A stretch of 24,845 nt of DNA from JBAVEL01 sp049587715. Its GTDB lineage: Bacteria > Bacteroidota > Ignavibacteria > UBA10030 > UBA6906. Positions 1-10,600 of this stretch are shown one piece after another. Location of the stretch: contig JBAVEL010000174.1 in NCBI GenBank assembly GCA_049587715.1, forward strand, positions 1-24,845, read 5' to 3'. A model generated the notes under the pieces. The model did not search any database. It saw only the letters and a program-made list of their open reading frames with translations, and was not told where the DNA came from. Both the position numbers and the translations under genes were made by a program. The stretch's first letter is position 1. Each line of letters opens with the position of its first letter.

Positions 1-211
1 GGAGGAAGGCCCGTGCCTCGGGCCGGGTGGTGTTGGGATCGGTGACCCTGAAATCATCGTTCCCCGTGCTGATCACCTTCGTGAACTCCTTGAATACCTC
101 CCCCGGCTGGGGGTTGTTGAGCCACTGGGAGTGTGCCGCGCCGGAGACGGCCAGCACGACGAGGAGCAGAAACGTCCGGACGAGGCGCGGGGAGGGGGGT
201 GCAGGGGGCAT
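1..211 (-). CDS. N-terminus of a secreted protein of unknown function (runs off the left edge)
   Basis: Seventy codons without a stop are visible on the minus strand and continue past base 1. The N-terminus has the form of a Sec signal peptide: a short positive segment (SPRLVR) followed by a hydrophobic core (TFLLLVVLAVSGAA) and a likely signal peptidase site near AHS-Q. The mature part begins QWLNNPQPGEVFKEF and is polar, so the product is probably exported. The ATG at 211 is chosen because AGGAG lies at 225-221, 9 nt upstream. An in-frame ATG at 241 has no such site and would put a polar stretch before the signal peptide. I do not recognise the family from the 70 residues visible. It is the last gene seen on the same strand as the giant secreted protein and the second methyltransferase, separated from them by about 180 nt with a GC hairpin. 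Being a gene is well supported; its role is unknown. Confidence 0.7.
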   Translation of the reverse strand, partial: MPPAPPSPRLVRTFLLLVVLAVSGAAHSQWLNNPQPGEVFKEFTKVISTGNDDFRVTDPNTTRPEARAFL

Positions 212-390
212 GGAAAGATTCTCCTGATTGTTGTTGGTCATGAACATGGCGAGAAAGACCTGTCCTTCTCCCGGGATCGCGGAGGGCCGGGATGCCCGAG
301 AGGGACACATCCCGCCGGCAGCCCGGCGGGGCTATTGTAAGGAAAAGGTGAAAAAGGGGAGAGTGAAAAACGCCGCCCGCCGTCTTCCCG
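212..390 (-). other. Intergenic stretch with GC hairpin and a possible -10 element
   Basis: This 179-nt gap separates the second methyltransferase from the left-edge secreted gene. A perfect inverted repeat, CCCGCCGG-CAGC-CCGGCGGG, lies at 311-330. It is not followed by a T-run on either strand, so it does not look like a classical terminator. On the minus strand a TACAAT (-10-like) lies at 339-334 with no convincing -35. If used, transcription would start around 327, so the hairpin would sit at the very 5' end of the message for the left-edge gene. Confidence 0.4.
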
Positions 391-1614
391 TCACACGGGC
401 AGGAGCTCCGCTGTGACGCCCAGGCGGTCCAGGTCTTTTCGTATCTCTTCGCAGTAAATCGGGTTCATCACGATGACGGCGTCCGGACGGTAGCTCTTCA
501 GGAACTCGGGCCGCACGATCTGCTGACCGGTCCCGGCCATGAAGGTGCCGTCCTTGTAAGGGTTGATGTCCACCGCGTACTCGATCTCCTCCCGGATACC
601 GAGGGTCGTCAGGAAGGCCACCCCCTTGGATCCCCCCCCCCAGAGCACGGCCTTCCGGTTGCGGAGGCGGAGCTCGGCCAGGGTTTCCTTCCAGCGGCGG
701 AGGGAGGGTTTGATCTCCGCTGAGAACCGGTCCACTGCGGCCCGGATCTCCTCCAGGTCATTCTCGGCGGGGATCGGAGGAGTGGGTGCGGCGGCCGAGG
801 GGCGCGCCTCCACCATGAGATACTGGCCGTCATACTCGGTGGCGAGCCGGAGCACGTCGAACCCGCATCTGCGGAAGAGCCGCCCCAGCGAGCCGTGGCT
901 GAAATAGGAGCAGTGCTCGTAATAGATGTCCCAGAACCCCAGGTCCCGCAGCACCCGCATAGCATCGGGGATCTGGAAGAAGACGACGGTCTGGTGTCTG
1001 GGACCGATGGACCGCCGCACCATCCGGACAAACTCCCCCACATCCTGAATGTGCTCCAGGGTCATCTTGCAGCACACGAAGTCGGCCTTGTGGTGGGTGT
1101 ACTTCTCGGAATAGAAGTCCACGATGAACTGCGTCCGTCCCATTACGGCTCCGCGGTCCCGTTCGGGGACATAGGCCGGATCGAAACCCGTCCCCCTGTT
1201 CCCGCCCAGCTCGCACAGCAGGTTCAGGAACTCCCCCTTCCCGCACCCGATCTCGATGATGTCTTTTCCCCTGAGCCCGTACCGCTCGATGAGGGAAAGG
1301 GCGAGCTGCCGGTGGAAGGCGTTGAATGTGGAGGAGAAACCCTGGGTCTCCTCGTACTTCCGGGAGTACTCATGCCGCGCCGGATCGAAGGCGCAGTTGG
1401 CAATGAACCCGCACGCAGGGCACAGCCCCAGGGCGATGTCCCCGCGCGGATAGGAGAGCGCCTGCTCCCGGGTCTCCATGAGGAGCACGCTGTGGACGGG
1501 CACGTCCCGCACGGTATGGAAGATGCGCATCCCCTCGGCACCGCAGGCCGGGCAGGCACGGAGGCGCAGGGAGGGGCCTGCGGGTGTCTCGACGGGGTTC
1601 TCGGAAGCCGGCAT
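391..1614 (-). CDS. Zinc-containing SAM-dependent methyltransferase, sugar C-methyltransferase-like
   Basis: The 407-residue product has three parts. An N-terminal zinc-knuckle region carries C21/C24 and C65/C68 (CPAC twice). A class I SAM-binding domain has the glycine motif IIEIGCGKGEFL at 119-130. A C-terminal Rossmann-like part has GGGSKG around 326-331. This matches the architecture of NDP-sugar C-methyltransferases such as TylC3/TcaB9 (Pfam Methyltransf_13/23/14). H188 and Y231-Y-E233-H234 fit the positions of catalytic residues described for TcaB9. The start at 1614 is chosen for AAGGAG five bases upstream; a longer reading to 1683 would run into the end of the preceding gene. The gene begins 29 nt after the giant protein stops, so the two are probably co-transcribed. 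A run of ten G on the coding strand (641-632) encodes W325-G328. It resembles the product of 13170-11932 in layout, but the substrate is unknown: it may methylate a nucleotide sugar or another small molecule. Confidence 0.85.
   Translation of the reverse strand: MPASENPVETPAGPSLRLRACPACGAEGMRIFHTVRDVPVHSVLLMETREQALSYPRGDIALGLCPACGFIANCAFDPARHEYSRKYEETQGFSSTFNAFHRQLALSLIERYGLRGKDIIEIGCGKGEFLNLLCELGGNRGTGFDPAYVPERDRGAVMGRTQFIVDFYSEKYTHHKADFVCCKMTLEHIQDVGEFVRMVRRSIGPRHQTVVFFQIPDAMRVLRDLGFWDIYYEHCSYFSHGSLGRLFRRCGFDVLRLATEYDGQYLMVEARPSAAAPTPPIPAENDLEEIRAAVDRFSAEIKPSLRRWKETLAELRLRNRKAVLWGGGSKGVAFLTTLGIREEIEYAVDINPYKDGTFMAGTGQQIVRPEFLKSYRPDAVIVMNPIYCEEIRKDLDRLGVTAELLPV
632..641 (-). repeat. G10 homopolymer tract inside the methyltransferase gene
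   Basis: Ten consecutive C on the plus strand (ten G in the coding direction) span the end of the Trp codon, two Gly codons and the start of a third, within the GGGSKG nucleotide-binding-like turn of the C-terminal domain. Slippage by one base would shift the frame about four fifths of the way through the gene. The frame is intact as given. Confidence 0.8.
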
Positions 1615-1643
1615 GCGTTCTCCTTTCGTCGTTGAGAGCGACC

Positions 1644-4600
1644 CTACGGCACCTGCGAGGCGGTGCCGTTGTTCACCCGCCACTGGAGGTTCAGATCCAG
1701 GGCATCGATTCCCCCGTCCAGGTTGAAATCCCCGAACTTGGTGTACGACCAGGGGGTCCCGTTCTGCGCCCGCCAGATGAGGTTCCTGTCCAGGGCATCC
1801 ACGCCTCCGTCCGCGTTCCCGTCCCCCGAGCGGAGCCCGAACCGTCCGACCGCAAGCTGGCGCATGGGGTTGATGCCGTAGGCCTGCGACTGGGATGTGG
1901 AGAAGTCGCAGGGAACCCCGGCGGCGTTCAGCCGGAGCGTGTCGGAGCTCATGACGGCGAGGTGATTCCGGTGGCGGAGCACCACGTAGTACGGTCCGTC
2001 GGGCAGTCCCTCGAAACGGACCGCAGAGGAGCCGTCCAGATCCGTCACCTCGCCCGATGCAAGCAGGAGTGCGGCCCGGGTTGCGACCGTACTGTCGGGC
2101 TCGGCCCGCAGTTCCACCAGAACCCAGTCCACGACCCCCGGCGGCATGCTGCCCACCGCCTCCGGTCCGCCGTAGTTCCAGGGTGCGCCGCCGTACGGTT
2201 GCGCCAGGGGGAGCAACGCCAGGTTCCCGAGCGCCGTCTTCATGGTGTCACCCGCTGCATCATAGGGGCCCTGGAGAAGGGCGTGGGGCCGTACGGCCAC
2301 GGCCGGCTCCGTCGCGGGGACGAAAGTGGCCGTGACGGACCGGTTGCCGTTCATGACGATGAAGACCGTGTCGGCCGAATCCGCGATGTCCCCGCTCCAT
2401 GCGGCGAAGCTCCAGCCGGAATCCGGCACCGCCGCAAGCCGTACCGTGTCCCCCGGGTTGTAGGAGGGCATGTCGGGCATCCGCACCACCGACCCGGCTC
2501 CCGAGACCGCCACGTTCAGCGTGTCTGCGAGGGGAACAACTGCCAGGTTCCCGAATGTGACATCGGCGTTATGCGCCGCAAGGAGAAGGCAACCCGCGGC
2601 CTGGTCCCCGGGGCCCTGCTGGGCCGTGAGGTCCCAGGAGGAGGGTTCACTCTGGCTTTCGGGCCAGACCTTCAGACTGTAGAGTCCCCCCAGGCCGGCA
2701 TTCGTTTTTACGCGCATGCGGAAAAGGTACGAAACCCCGAGTGAGAGCATCCGGGTGGAATCCGCGGCGATGGAAGACCCGTCGTTGCCGAGGATCTCAA
2801 GCCGCCCGCCCGCATTGTCCCACGCGTACCACCCCTTTCCCCCGAGGGGGATATACCCCGTCTTCGGCTGGCGGCCGGCCACCTGAGGAGGGCTGTCGCT
2901 GTGTCCGTCCCACCGGAGAACCAGCCCCACTCCCGCCCCCGGCCCGGCGAGGCGGGAGGAGTCGAGGGCATGGACGATGACGGGAACCAGCACCTCGTAG
3001 TCCCTCCAGGTTCGGTCTCCTATCGCAAGGAGCCGCTCGTAGCCGGTTGCTCCAGTGCGCACCCCTCCCCCGGCCAGGGTCCACTTCCCGTCCAGGATGC
3101 GGGCCGCACTCTGGACAGAGCCTGCCCCCGACCAGTCCACTGCCCAGCTCCCGGGCCAGGTGTTCCCCCCCGCATAGCTCACCGTCACGGTCTCCCGTGC
3201 GGCCGCTCCCCGGCTGTCGGTGGCCGTCAGGATGAGCCGGTTGAGCCCCTCGGCAAGGGAGGCATAGGGGATGTCGGCGTTGAAGTCCCCCGGTCCCTCC
3301 AGCCGGAAGGAGTCGGGCCCCACACTGAGGGGCACGGCCGCGCCGCCGTTCAGGGAATAGGTGAGAGAAGCCACCCCGTTGGAATCCTCCACTGTTCCCA
3401 GGATGTTCACCGCGGGGACGGGGTTCCCCGGTGTGCCGAAGGACTGGCTCTCACCGTACCAGAGACTCAGGACGGGAGGGCTCAGGGTTGTGACCTGGAA
3501 ATCCCCCGTGACCGTGGTGTTCAGGAAGCTGTCCCGGACGGTGATGCGATAGTGGTACACCAGCCCCGGGGAGAGACCCGTCACGGTGACGTCCCGGGTG
3601 CTCAGAAGGGACGTGTCGGACATCTGCCCCAGCTCGTACGAGGCGGTGAGCCCGTATTCCAGGAGCATGTCGGCGGGCTCGTCCGTGTCCCACCTCAGGC
3701 GGAACCCGTCGACGCCCGGCGTCGTCTCCCGGTTGCTGATGACGGGCCCCGTGGTGTCCAGCACTGCGAGGGTGCCGTCCTCGGGGATGACGGGCGAGGC
3801 CGTATTGAAGAAATAGTCCGCCCGCGCGGTGTGCGCCGGCACGGGACCGCCGCTTGTGCTGTTCCCGGCGAAAATCCCCACGGAGTCCACAGTGAGGGCA
3901 AACGAGAATGTTCCCGCGGTTGTGAAGGCGGTCCCGTCGAACGAGTACGACTGGGTCCACTGGTTGCCCCTGCGTTGCACCCGCATCCACTGGGGCGCCC
4001 TTCCGTTTACGCCCGCCACGGCGTTCACCCGCACGGTGGGTGTTCCTCCCGTGAAGCTGGCGGCGAAGATCCTGGTGTTGGTCCCGTCGGAGCTGAGGTC
4101 GAACCGCAGATAGACGGCGGGGCTTTCCTCCACCACCAGGCCCTGGATCTGGTAGCGCTGGCTGAGGGGGGAATCAAACCGGATTTCCGCCTCGAAGTCG
4201 GCGTTGTTGGCGGCCTGCATCACGCGCGGGGCGTTCCGCCCTCCCGTCCACAGATCGTGCGCCGTGCCGCCCGGCACCGCGATCCGGAGGCACGCGCTGT
4301 CCGTATTCGTGTAGACCAGATCCGCCCAGGCATCCCCCAGAGGGTTGATGAATCTCCAGACCGTCGTGTTCAGGAAGAAACGGTTGAAATCGTCGGAGAC
4401 GATGCTGGAGGCGGGGCCCGTCGTGAAGGTGGAATCGCGATAGTTGGCCGTGTTCTCCGCCGTGTCGGTGGAGGACACCCGGAAGTGATAGAGGGACGCC
4501 GGCGTGAGGCCCGGGAGGAGAACGGCGTGGGAGGTCACGAAGGTGGTGTCGGTCACCGTCCCGTCCTCGTATTCCGGCGTGGGGCCCCAGGAGACGCTGC

Positions 4601-7600
4601 TGGTCGCGACTTCGTTGGTGGTCCAGGAGACAAGGGCCGCCGACCCATAGGGGGTGACCTGCACCCCCGTGATGACCGGCGCCAGTGGATCGGGCGCCCC
4701 CACGCTGTCCTCGGGCACGATGGGGGAGGCGGTGTTGAAGAAGTAGTCCAGCTTGAGCGTGTGGGCCGGGATGGTGGTGCCGGCGTTTCCCGCGAACGCC
4801 CCTACGGAGTCCACCGCGAGGGAGAAGGTGAAGGACCCCGCCGTGGTCCAGCTCGTGCCGTTGAACGAATAGGAAGCGGTCCAGAGATCCCCCTCCCTCC
4901 GGACCCGCAGGTACTGGGGAGCGACGCCGTTGGCTCCGACCGTTACGTTGAACCGCGTGGTGGGCGTGGAGCCCACGATGGTTCCCGCGTACAGCTTGGT
5001 GTTGGAGCCGTCGGAGTCGAAGTCAAGGCGGATGTACTTCGTGGTGCTCTCTTCCACGAGCAGTCCCTGGAGCTGGTATCGCTGGGCGACGGGGGATTCG
5101 AACTTGGCCTCCAGCTCGAAGTCGGTGTTGTTGGCCGCCTGGAGAATCCGCGGGGCCGTGTTCCCGCTGGTCCAGGGCTCGTGCGCCACGCCGCCGGGGA
5201 CGGCAATGAACACGCGGGCGCTGTCGGTATTGGTGTTGTTCATCGTGAGGACGGCATCCGACCGCGGATTGATGAACCGCCACACGGTGGTGTCCAGCAC
5301 GAAGGAGTTGAAATCGTCCGACACGATCGTGGAGGCGGCCCCCGTCGTGAAGGTGGAATCGGGCGCGTCCGTCCTGTTGTCCGAGGAATCCAGGGAGGAC
5401 ACCCGGAAATGATAGAGACTGGCGGGGAGGAGGCCCCGCAGGGTGAGGGTGTGGGAGGTCTGCAGGATCGTGTCCCGGACCGTCCCGTTCTCGTAGGCCG
5501 CACTGGGGCCGAAGGACACCTCGCTGGTGGCCGCTTCGTCCGTGTTCCAGGTGATGGTGGCCGTGGTGCCGGTGGCGGATGTCTGGATGTTGCTGATGAC
5601 GGGGGGGACATCGTCGATGGCGATCCCTCCGTCCTCGGGAATAATCGGAGAAACGGTCTTGAAGAAGTAGTCGATGTTCCCCGTGTAGGCGGGAGCGGGC
5701 GAACCGGAATTCCCCACGAAGGGCCCCACCCGGGCCACGGTCAGCGCGTGGTTGAAGGATCCCGCCGTGGTCCAGGATGTTCCGTTCAGCGAGTAGTCCA
5801 TCCGCCAGGTCTGGCCCTGCCGCGTGATCCGGAGCCATTGCGGGGCTGCGCCGTTCGCCCCCACCGTGACGTTGACCTTCTGGGTGGGGGTGTTGTTGAC
5901 GATCGTGGCTGCGTAGGCCTTGGTGTTTGTGCCGTTGGAGTTGAGGTCGAACCGGAGGTAGTTGCCGGAATCCTGCTCCACGATGATGCCGTTCAGTTGG
6001 TAGGCCAGGGTGAGGCCCGATTCGAACTTGGCCTCCACCTCGAAATCCCTGTCATTGGCGCTCTGCATGAGACGCGGGGCGGTGTTCCCCGCCGTCCAGG
6101 GCTGGTGCTCCGCTCCGCCGGGGACCGCGATCCGGGCCCAGGCGTTCGGGGAATTCTGGCCCACCAGGGTCAGGACGGCGTCCCCCAGGGGGTTCATGAA
6201 TGTCCACGGGCTCTTCAGGCGGAAACTGTTGAAGTCATCCGAGATGATCGTGGAGGAATCCGCCGTGGCGAACGTCGAATCGGGATAGGTGCCCGTGTTG
6301 GCGTGCACATCGGTGGAGGAGACGCCGAAGTGGTAGAGGGCCTGCGGAGAGAGCCCGTTCAGGGTGATCGCGTGCGTTGTGGTGAGGGCCGTATCGGTGA
6401 CGGACCCGATCTCATGCCCGGCCGTGAAGCCGTATGCCACGGTGCTGGTGGAGGCCTCGTCGGTGGTCCAGGCGATGAGGGCGCTCGTGTCTTGGGGCGT
6501 CACCTGAACCCCGCTGATCACCGGGGGGATGCTGTCCACGGCCGTTCCCCCGTCCTCATTGGCGATGGGGGATGCGGTATTGAAGAAATAGTCGAAGCTG
6601 GACGTGTGCGCGGGAATGGTGGTGCCCGTGTTTCCCGTGAACACACCCACTGAGGCCACCGCCATACTGCGGGCGAAGGTGCCCGTGGGGTTCCAGACGT
6701 TTCCGTCCAGGGAATACGACTGCGTCCAGTTGTCACCCTGCCGCTTCACCCTCATCCACGTAGGGGTGACTCCGTTGGCGCCGATGGAGAGGTTCACGAG
6801 CTGCGTGGGAGTTCCGTTCACCGTGCTGGACATGAAGATGCGCGTGGTGGAGCCGTCCGAATCGATGTCGAAACGCAAGTAGTTCATGCTGTCCTGCTCC
6901 ACCACCAGTCCCTGGAGCTGATAGCGCAGGGTGACCCCGCTCAGGCATTTCACCTCCACCTCGAAATCCGTGTTGTTGGCCGGCTGCAGGATGCGCGGGG
7001 CGGTGATGGTCCCTGACCAGGGCTCGTGCGCAATTCCTCCCGGGATCGCCGTGGTCACGGCGGCACTGGGGGTGTTCGTTCCGGTCATGGTGAGGGTGGC
7101 ATCCCCCCGGGGGTTCACGTAGGTCCAGATCCCCGTGTTGAGGTTGAATGCATTGAAGTCATCCGAGACGAGCGTGGAGGGCGCCGGGAGGATGCTGAAA
7201 GAGCCGCTCAGGGCGCCCGTCAGCCCCGCTGCCGAGGCGGAGAGGCGCTTGGATCCCTGCAGGTTGATGGCAAGATCGCCAAACGCTGCCGTCCCCGTGG
7301 AATCGGTCACCTGCACCAGGGTCCCGGTCAGTGTGCCCGTTCCCGAACCGAGGGCCATGGTGGTGGTGTCGCCCGTGCGGGGAACGTCATTCCCGTAGGC
7401 GTCCCGGAGGCGCACGGTGACGGGGGGCGAGATGGGATTCCCCGCGATCGCATTCGTGGGCTGCTGCACAAAGGCAAGCTGGGAGGGCGGAGCGTTCGTA
7501 ATGATGAAAGCGGCGCTGGTGTCGGGTGCAAGGGACCCGCCGGTGACCACCAGGGTGTATCCCGAGCCCGTCTTGTTGATGCTCAGGTTGTCGAAGACGG

Positions 7601-10600
7601 CCACGCCGCCCGAGGCATTGCGCGTGGTGGTGCCGCCGAGTGTTCCACCCCCGGGGTTGGAGCCGATGGCCACCGTCAGGGATGTGGTCGCGCCCGCAAC
7701 CAGATTGCCATACTGATCCCGGATCTCCACTGTGGGACTGCTGTGGGAGGGAATCGGGGACCCCGCCGTGGTGTCCCCGGGTTCATGGGTCCAGACCAGA
7801 CGGGTGGGGGTTCCCGGAACAAAGGCAACCGCCGCGGTGTCCTGGATGGGAACACCCACCAGCGTGCCCGTGACGAGCGCCGTGCCCGTGACCGTGCCGG
7901 AACTCAGGACGGCGGCATACCGCCCGTTCCCGCTGTCGGTCACGGCCCCGAGCGAGCCGAGCGTGGTGGCCAGCGCCACCGTACCCCCGCTGCGGGTCAG
8001 GTTGTTGCCGAAGGAGTCCTTGAGCTGCACCAGGATGCGGCAACTGGTGGAGCCGTTGGCCACGATGGAGGTGGAATCGGAGGTGATGGTGGAGGTCGCC
8101 GTGGAAGCCGGCCCGGGTGTGCAGACCACAAGGGCGCTGTCCGCAATGAGGGCGCCGTTCACGGTGGCCCTGAGCACGGAGGCTCCGGCCGCCGTGGAGG
8201 AGGTCAGGAGTGCCGTGTAGGTGCCGTTTCCGTTGTCGGTGACCGCTCCCGCCGAGCCGAGCGTGGCACTCACATGGACGCTGTCTCCCCCGGTGGTGAG
8301 GGGGTTCCCCTCGTCATCCCTGAGAGTCACGGTGACGGTGCTCTGGGATGCGCCGTCGGCTGAGATGGAATCCGGCGTTGCCGAAACAGTGGATGTTCCC
8401 GTGAACGGGCCCCCTCCTTCGCCCAGGGCGAAATCGCTGAAGGAGGTGAGGTCTGTTGCCTGCGTGGATGTGGATGTTCTCGCGCCGGTGGAGGTCAGAG
8501 ACCAGAGGGGAGCATCGTACTTCCGTACTTCGAAGTTCCCGGGGTCCGCGGCGGAGTCAAGGTCCGAGGGGACGAACCGGAATGTGGCGTCGTACTCGTC
8601 GAATCCGATACCTGCATTCGCGAGGGTGTAGTATCTGTTCACCGTCCTGGATGTCCGGAGCCCCGCGCCGTTGATCTGAGGGTGCTTCCCCGGAGTGCTG
8701 CGCGCCGTCAGGCTGCCGGCCGAGGTCACGTTTCCGAAGGCCACCTCCACCGGGGTATAGGCCGCGGCGTCCCCGAGGGGGAACAGGAGAGTCGTGGCGC
8801 CTGTCGGTGCGTGCCTTCGGAGGCGCCCTGCCACATGGCCGGATGAGCGCGCGACCGATGCGCCGGGGGACACGACCACGGTGTCCGCCCCCGCCGAAAG
8901 GACGCCCGAGGTGAGCGTGAGAAGACCCGAGACGGACGCGTTTCCTCCGCTGAGCGCGGCGCCCGCCCCGTTGTCCAGGGTCAGATTGTGGAAGGCCATG
9001 GAACCCGTGAGGGTCTGGAGGGCGGTTCCCCCGAGGGTGAATGTGGAGGTCCCCGCCAGGAGCGTTCCCTCATGACGGAAGTCCCCGCGGAGCAGATGGA
9101 GGAAGGATCCCGCATCCACCACGGCCGCCGGTCCCGTGCGCAGCGTGCCGTTCACGGTCCAGGATCCCGAAGCAGAGACGGTGCCCGAGGTGCGGATCAC
9201 CAGATGATGATAGGGGAATGCGGGGAGGGAAACCCCCGCGCCCGTGGAGAGAAGGGTGCTCCCCGAAGTGATATACCCGCCTCCGGCGAACGTGGCGTCC
9301 GGGGAGAACACGCCCGCAGAACCGATCGTGTCGGAGGAAGCAAGGGTGATGTCGGCGGAACCCCGCGGGCCGCTTGTGGAAAGATTGTGGTAGCGGAATG
9401 CGGGGATCATCTGGGCCCCGGCGCCGTTGAAGCTCACCGTGCTTCCCGTCGTGCGGTACATGCCGGTCGTGAAGACGGCCTCGGGCGTGAAGGCACCCGC
9501 CACTCCGATCGTGCCCGCGGGGGGAAGCGTCAGAGTGTCGGCTCCGCGGGATCCCCCCAGGACGAGGTTGCCGTAGTTTTCCGCCGCAACGGTCTGGGAG
9601 CCGGGTCCCGCGTACCGGACGGTGCTCGCCGGCGCAAGGGTCCGCGTCGTGAAGCCCCCCGGCAGGGAGGAGGTCCCCGCAAGCACCAGGGTGGCACCGT
9701 CCGAGACCGAGAATGTTCTGCCCGCATTGCCTGTGATTGCAAAGGCGGCGTTGGAGGCGAGACCGCTCTGGATGCGCAGGTCGCCGGTCACCTTTGATGT
9801 GGTCACGGCGGCTCCGAGAAGGGCGCCGCTCCCGCTCGTGTTGTTCAGGTGGAGATGGTGATAGGCGATGGCACTGGCCAGCACAACCGTCTGTCCGGCG
9901 GCGCTTCCGTTGTAGTTGCACACGCTTCCCGAGCTTCCCGGAAGGATGGTTCCCGAGCCGTAGGTGAGGGTGAGCGCTCCCGCAAGGTTCAGGGTGCCGG
10001 TGCCGCCCCCCGTGCTGAGATCCACGACGGCCGTCTGCGGGGTGGAAGCGGCGGAGAAGAACACCAGGTCTCCCGCAATGGTGAGACTCCCCGTCGTCAG
10101 AACCGTCTTGGCCACGCGCGCGGTCGTGGTGCTGGCTCCCCCGATGGAGAGGGTGCCGCCCACCGAGGCGCTCCCTGCGTTGATGTTCCAGGCCGTTGTG
10201 ACGCTTGCCGTGGGCTGGCTGAGGGTGGCGTTCCCCGCCACCGTGAGGACCGCGCTCCCCGCGTGGGTGAGGGATGTGGCGCTCCCCGCCGCGTTGAAGG
10301 CCAGGGATGCCGCCGATGCGCTGGTGTTGAGGGTGATGGTGGCGCCAGAGGCCAGGGTCAGGGCGGGAAAGGCCGTGGAGGCCGTTCCCCCGATGCTCTT
10401 CCCCGTTCCCGTGAATGTGACCGTTCCAGAGGGGGCCGACAGAACGCCCCCGTTGTTTGTCCAGTCGCCCCCCATCGAGATATTGTTGCCGCCCGTGGCG
10501 AGGGTCCCCGAGACAAGCAGGAGGTTCCCCGAAACGGTCAATCCCGCCTGCAGGGTCACACCAGCCGGGTTGTTGACGGTGAAGCCGGCGACCGTGGAGG

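Noticed and set aside
1644..1850. Dockerin-like repeats taken as evidence for a cellulosome
   Set aside because: No cohesin, scaffoldin or cellulase is present. Dockerin-type Ca loops are common at the ends of non-cellulosomal secreted proteins.
2901..6653. 1,250-codon open frame on the plus strand, antisense to the giant gene
   Set aside because: It is rich in Gly/Arg/Val/Pro/His with no domain and repeats in step with the sense repeats. It arises because GC-rich third positions suppress stops on the opposite strand.
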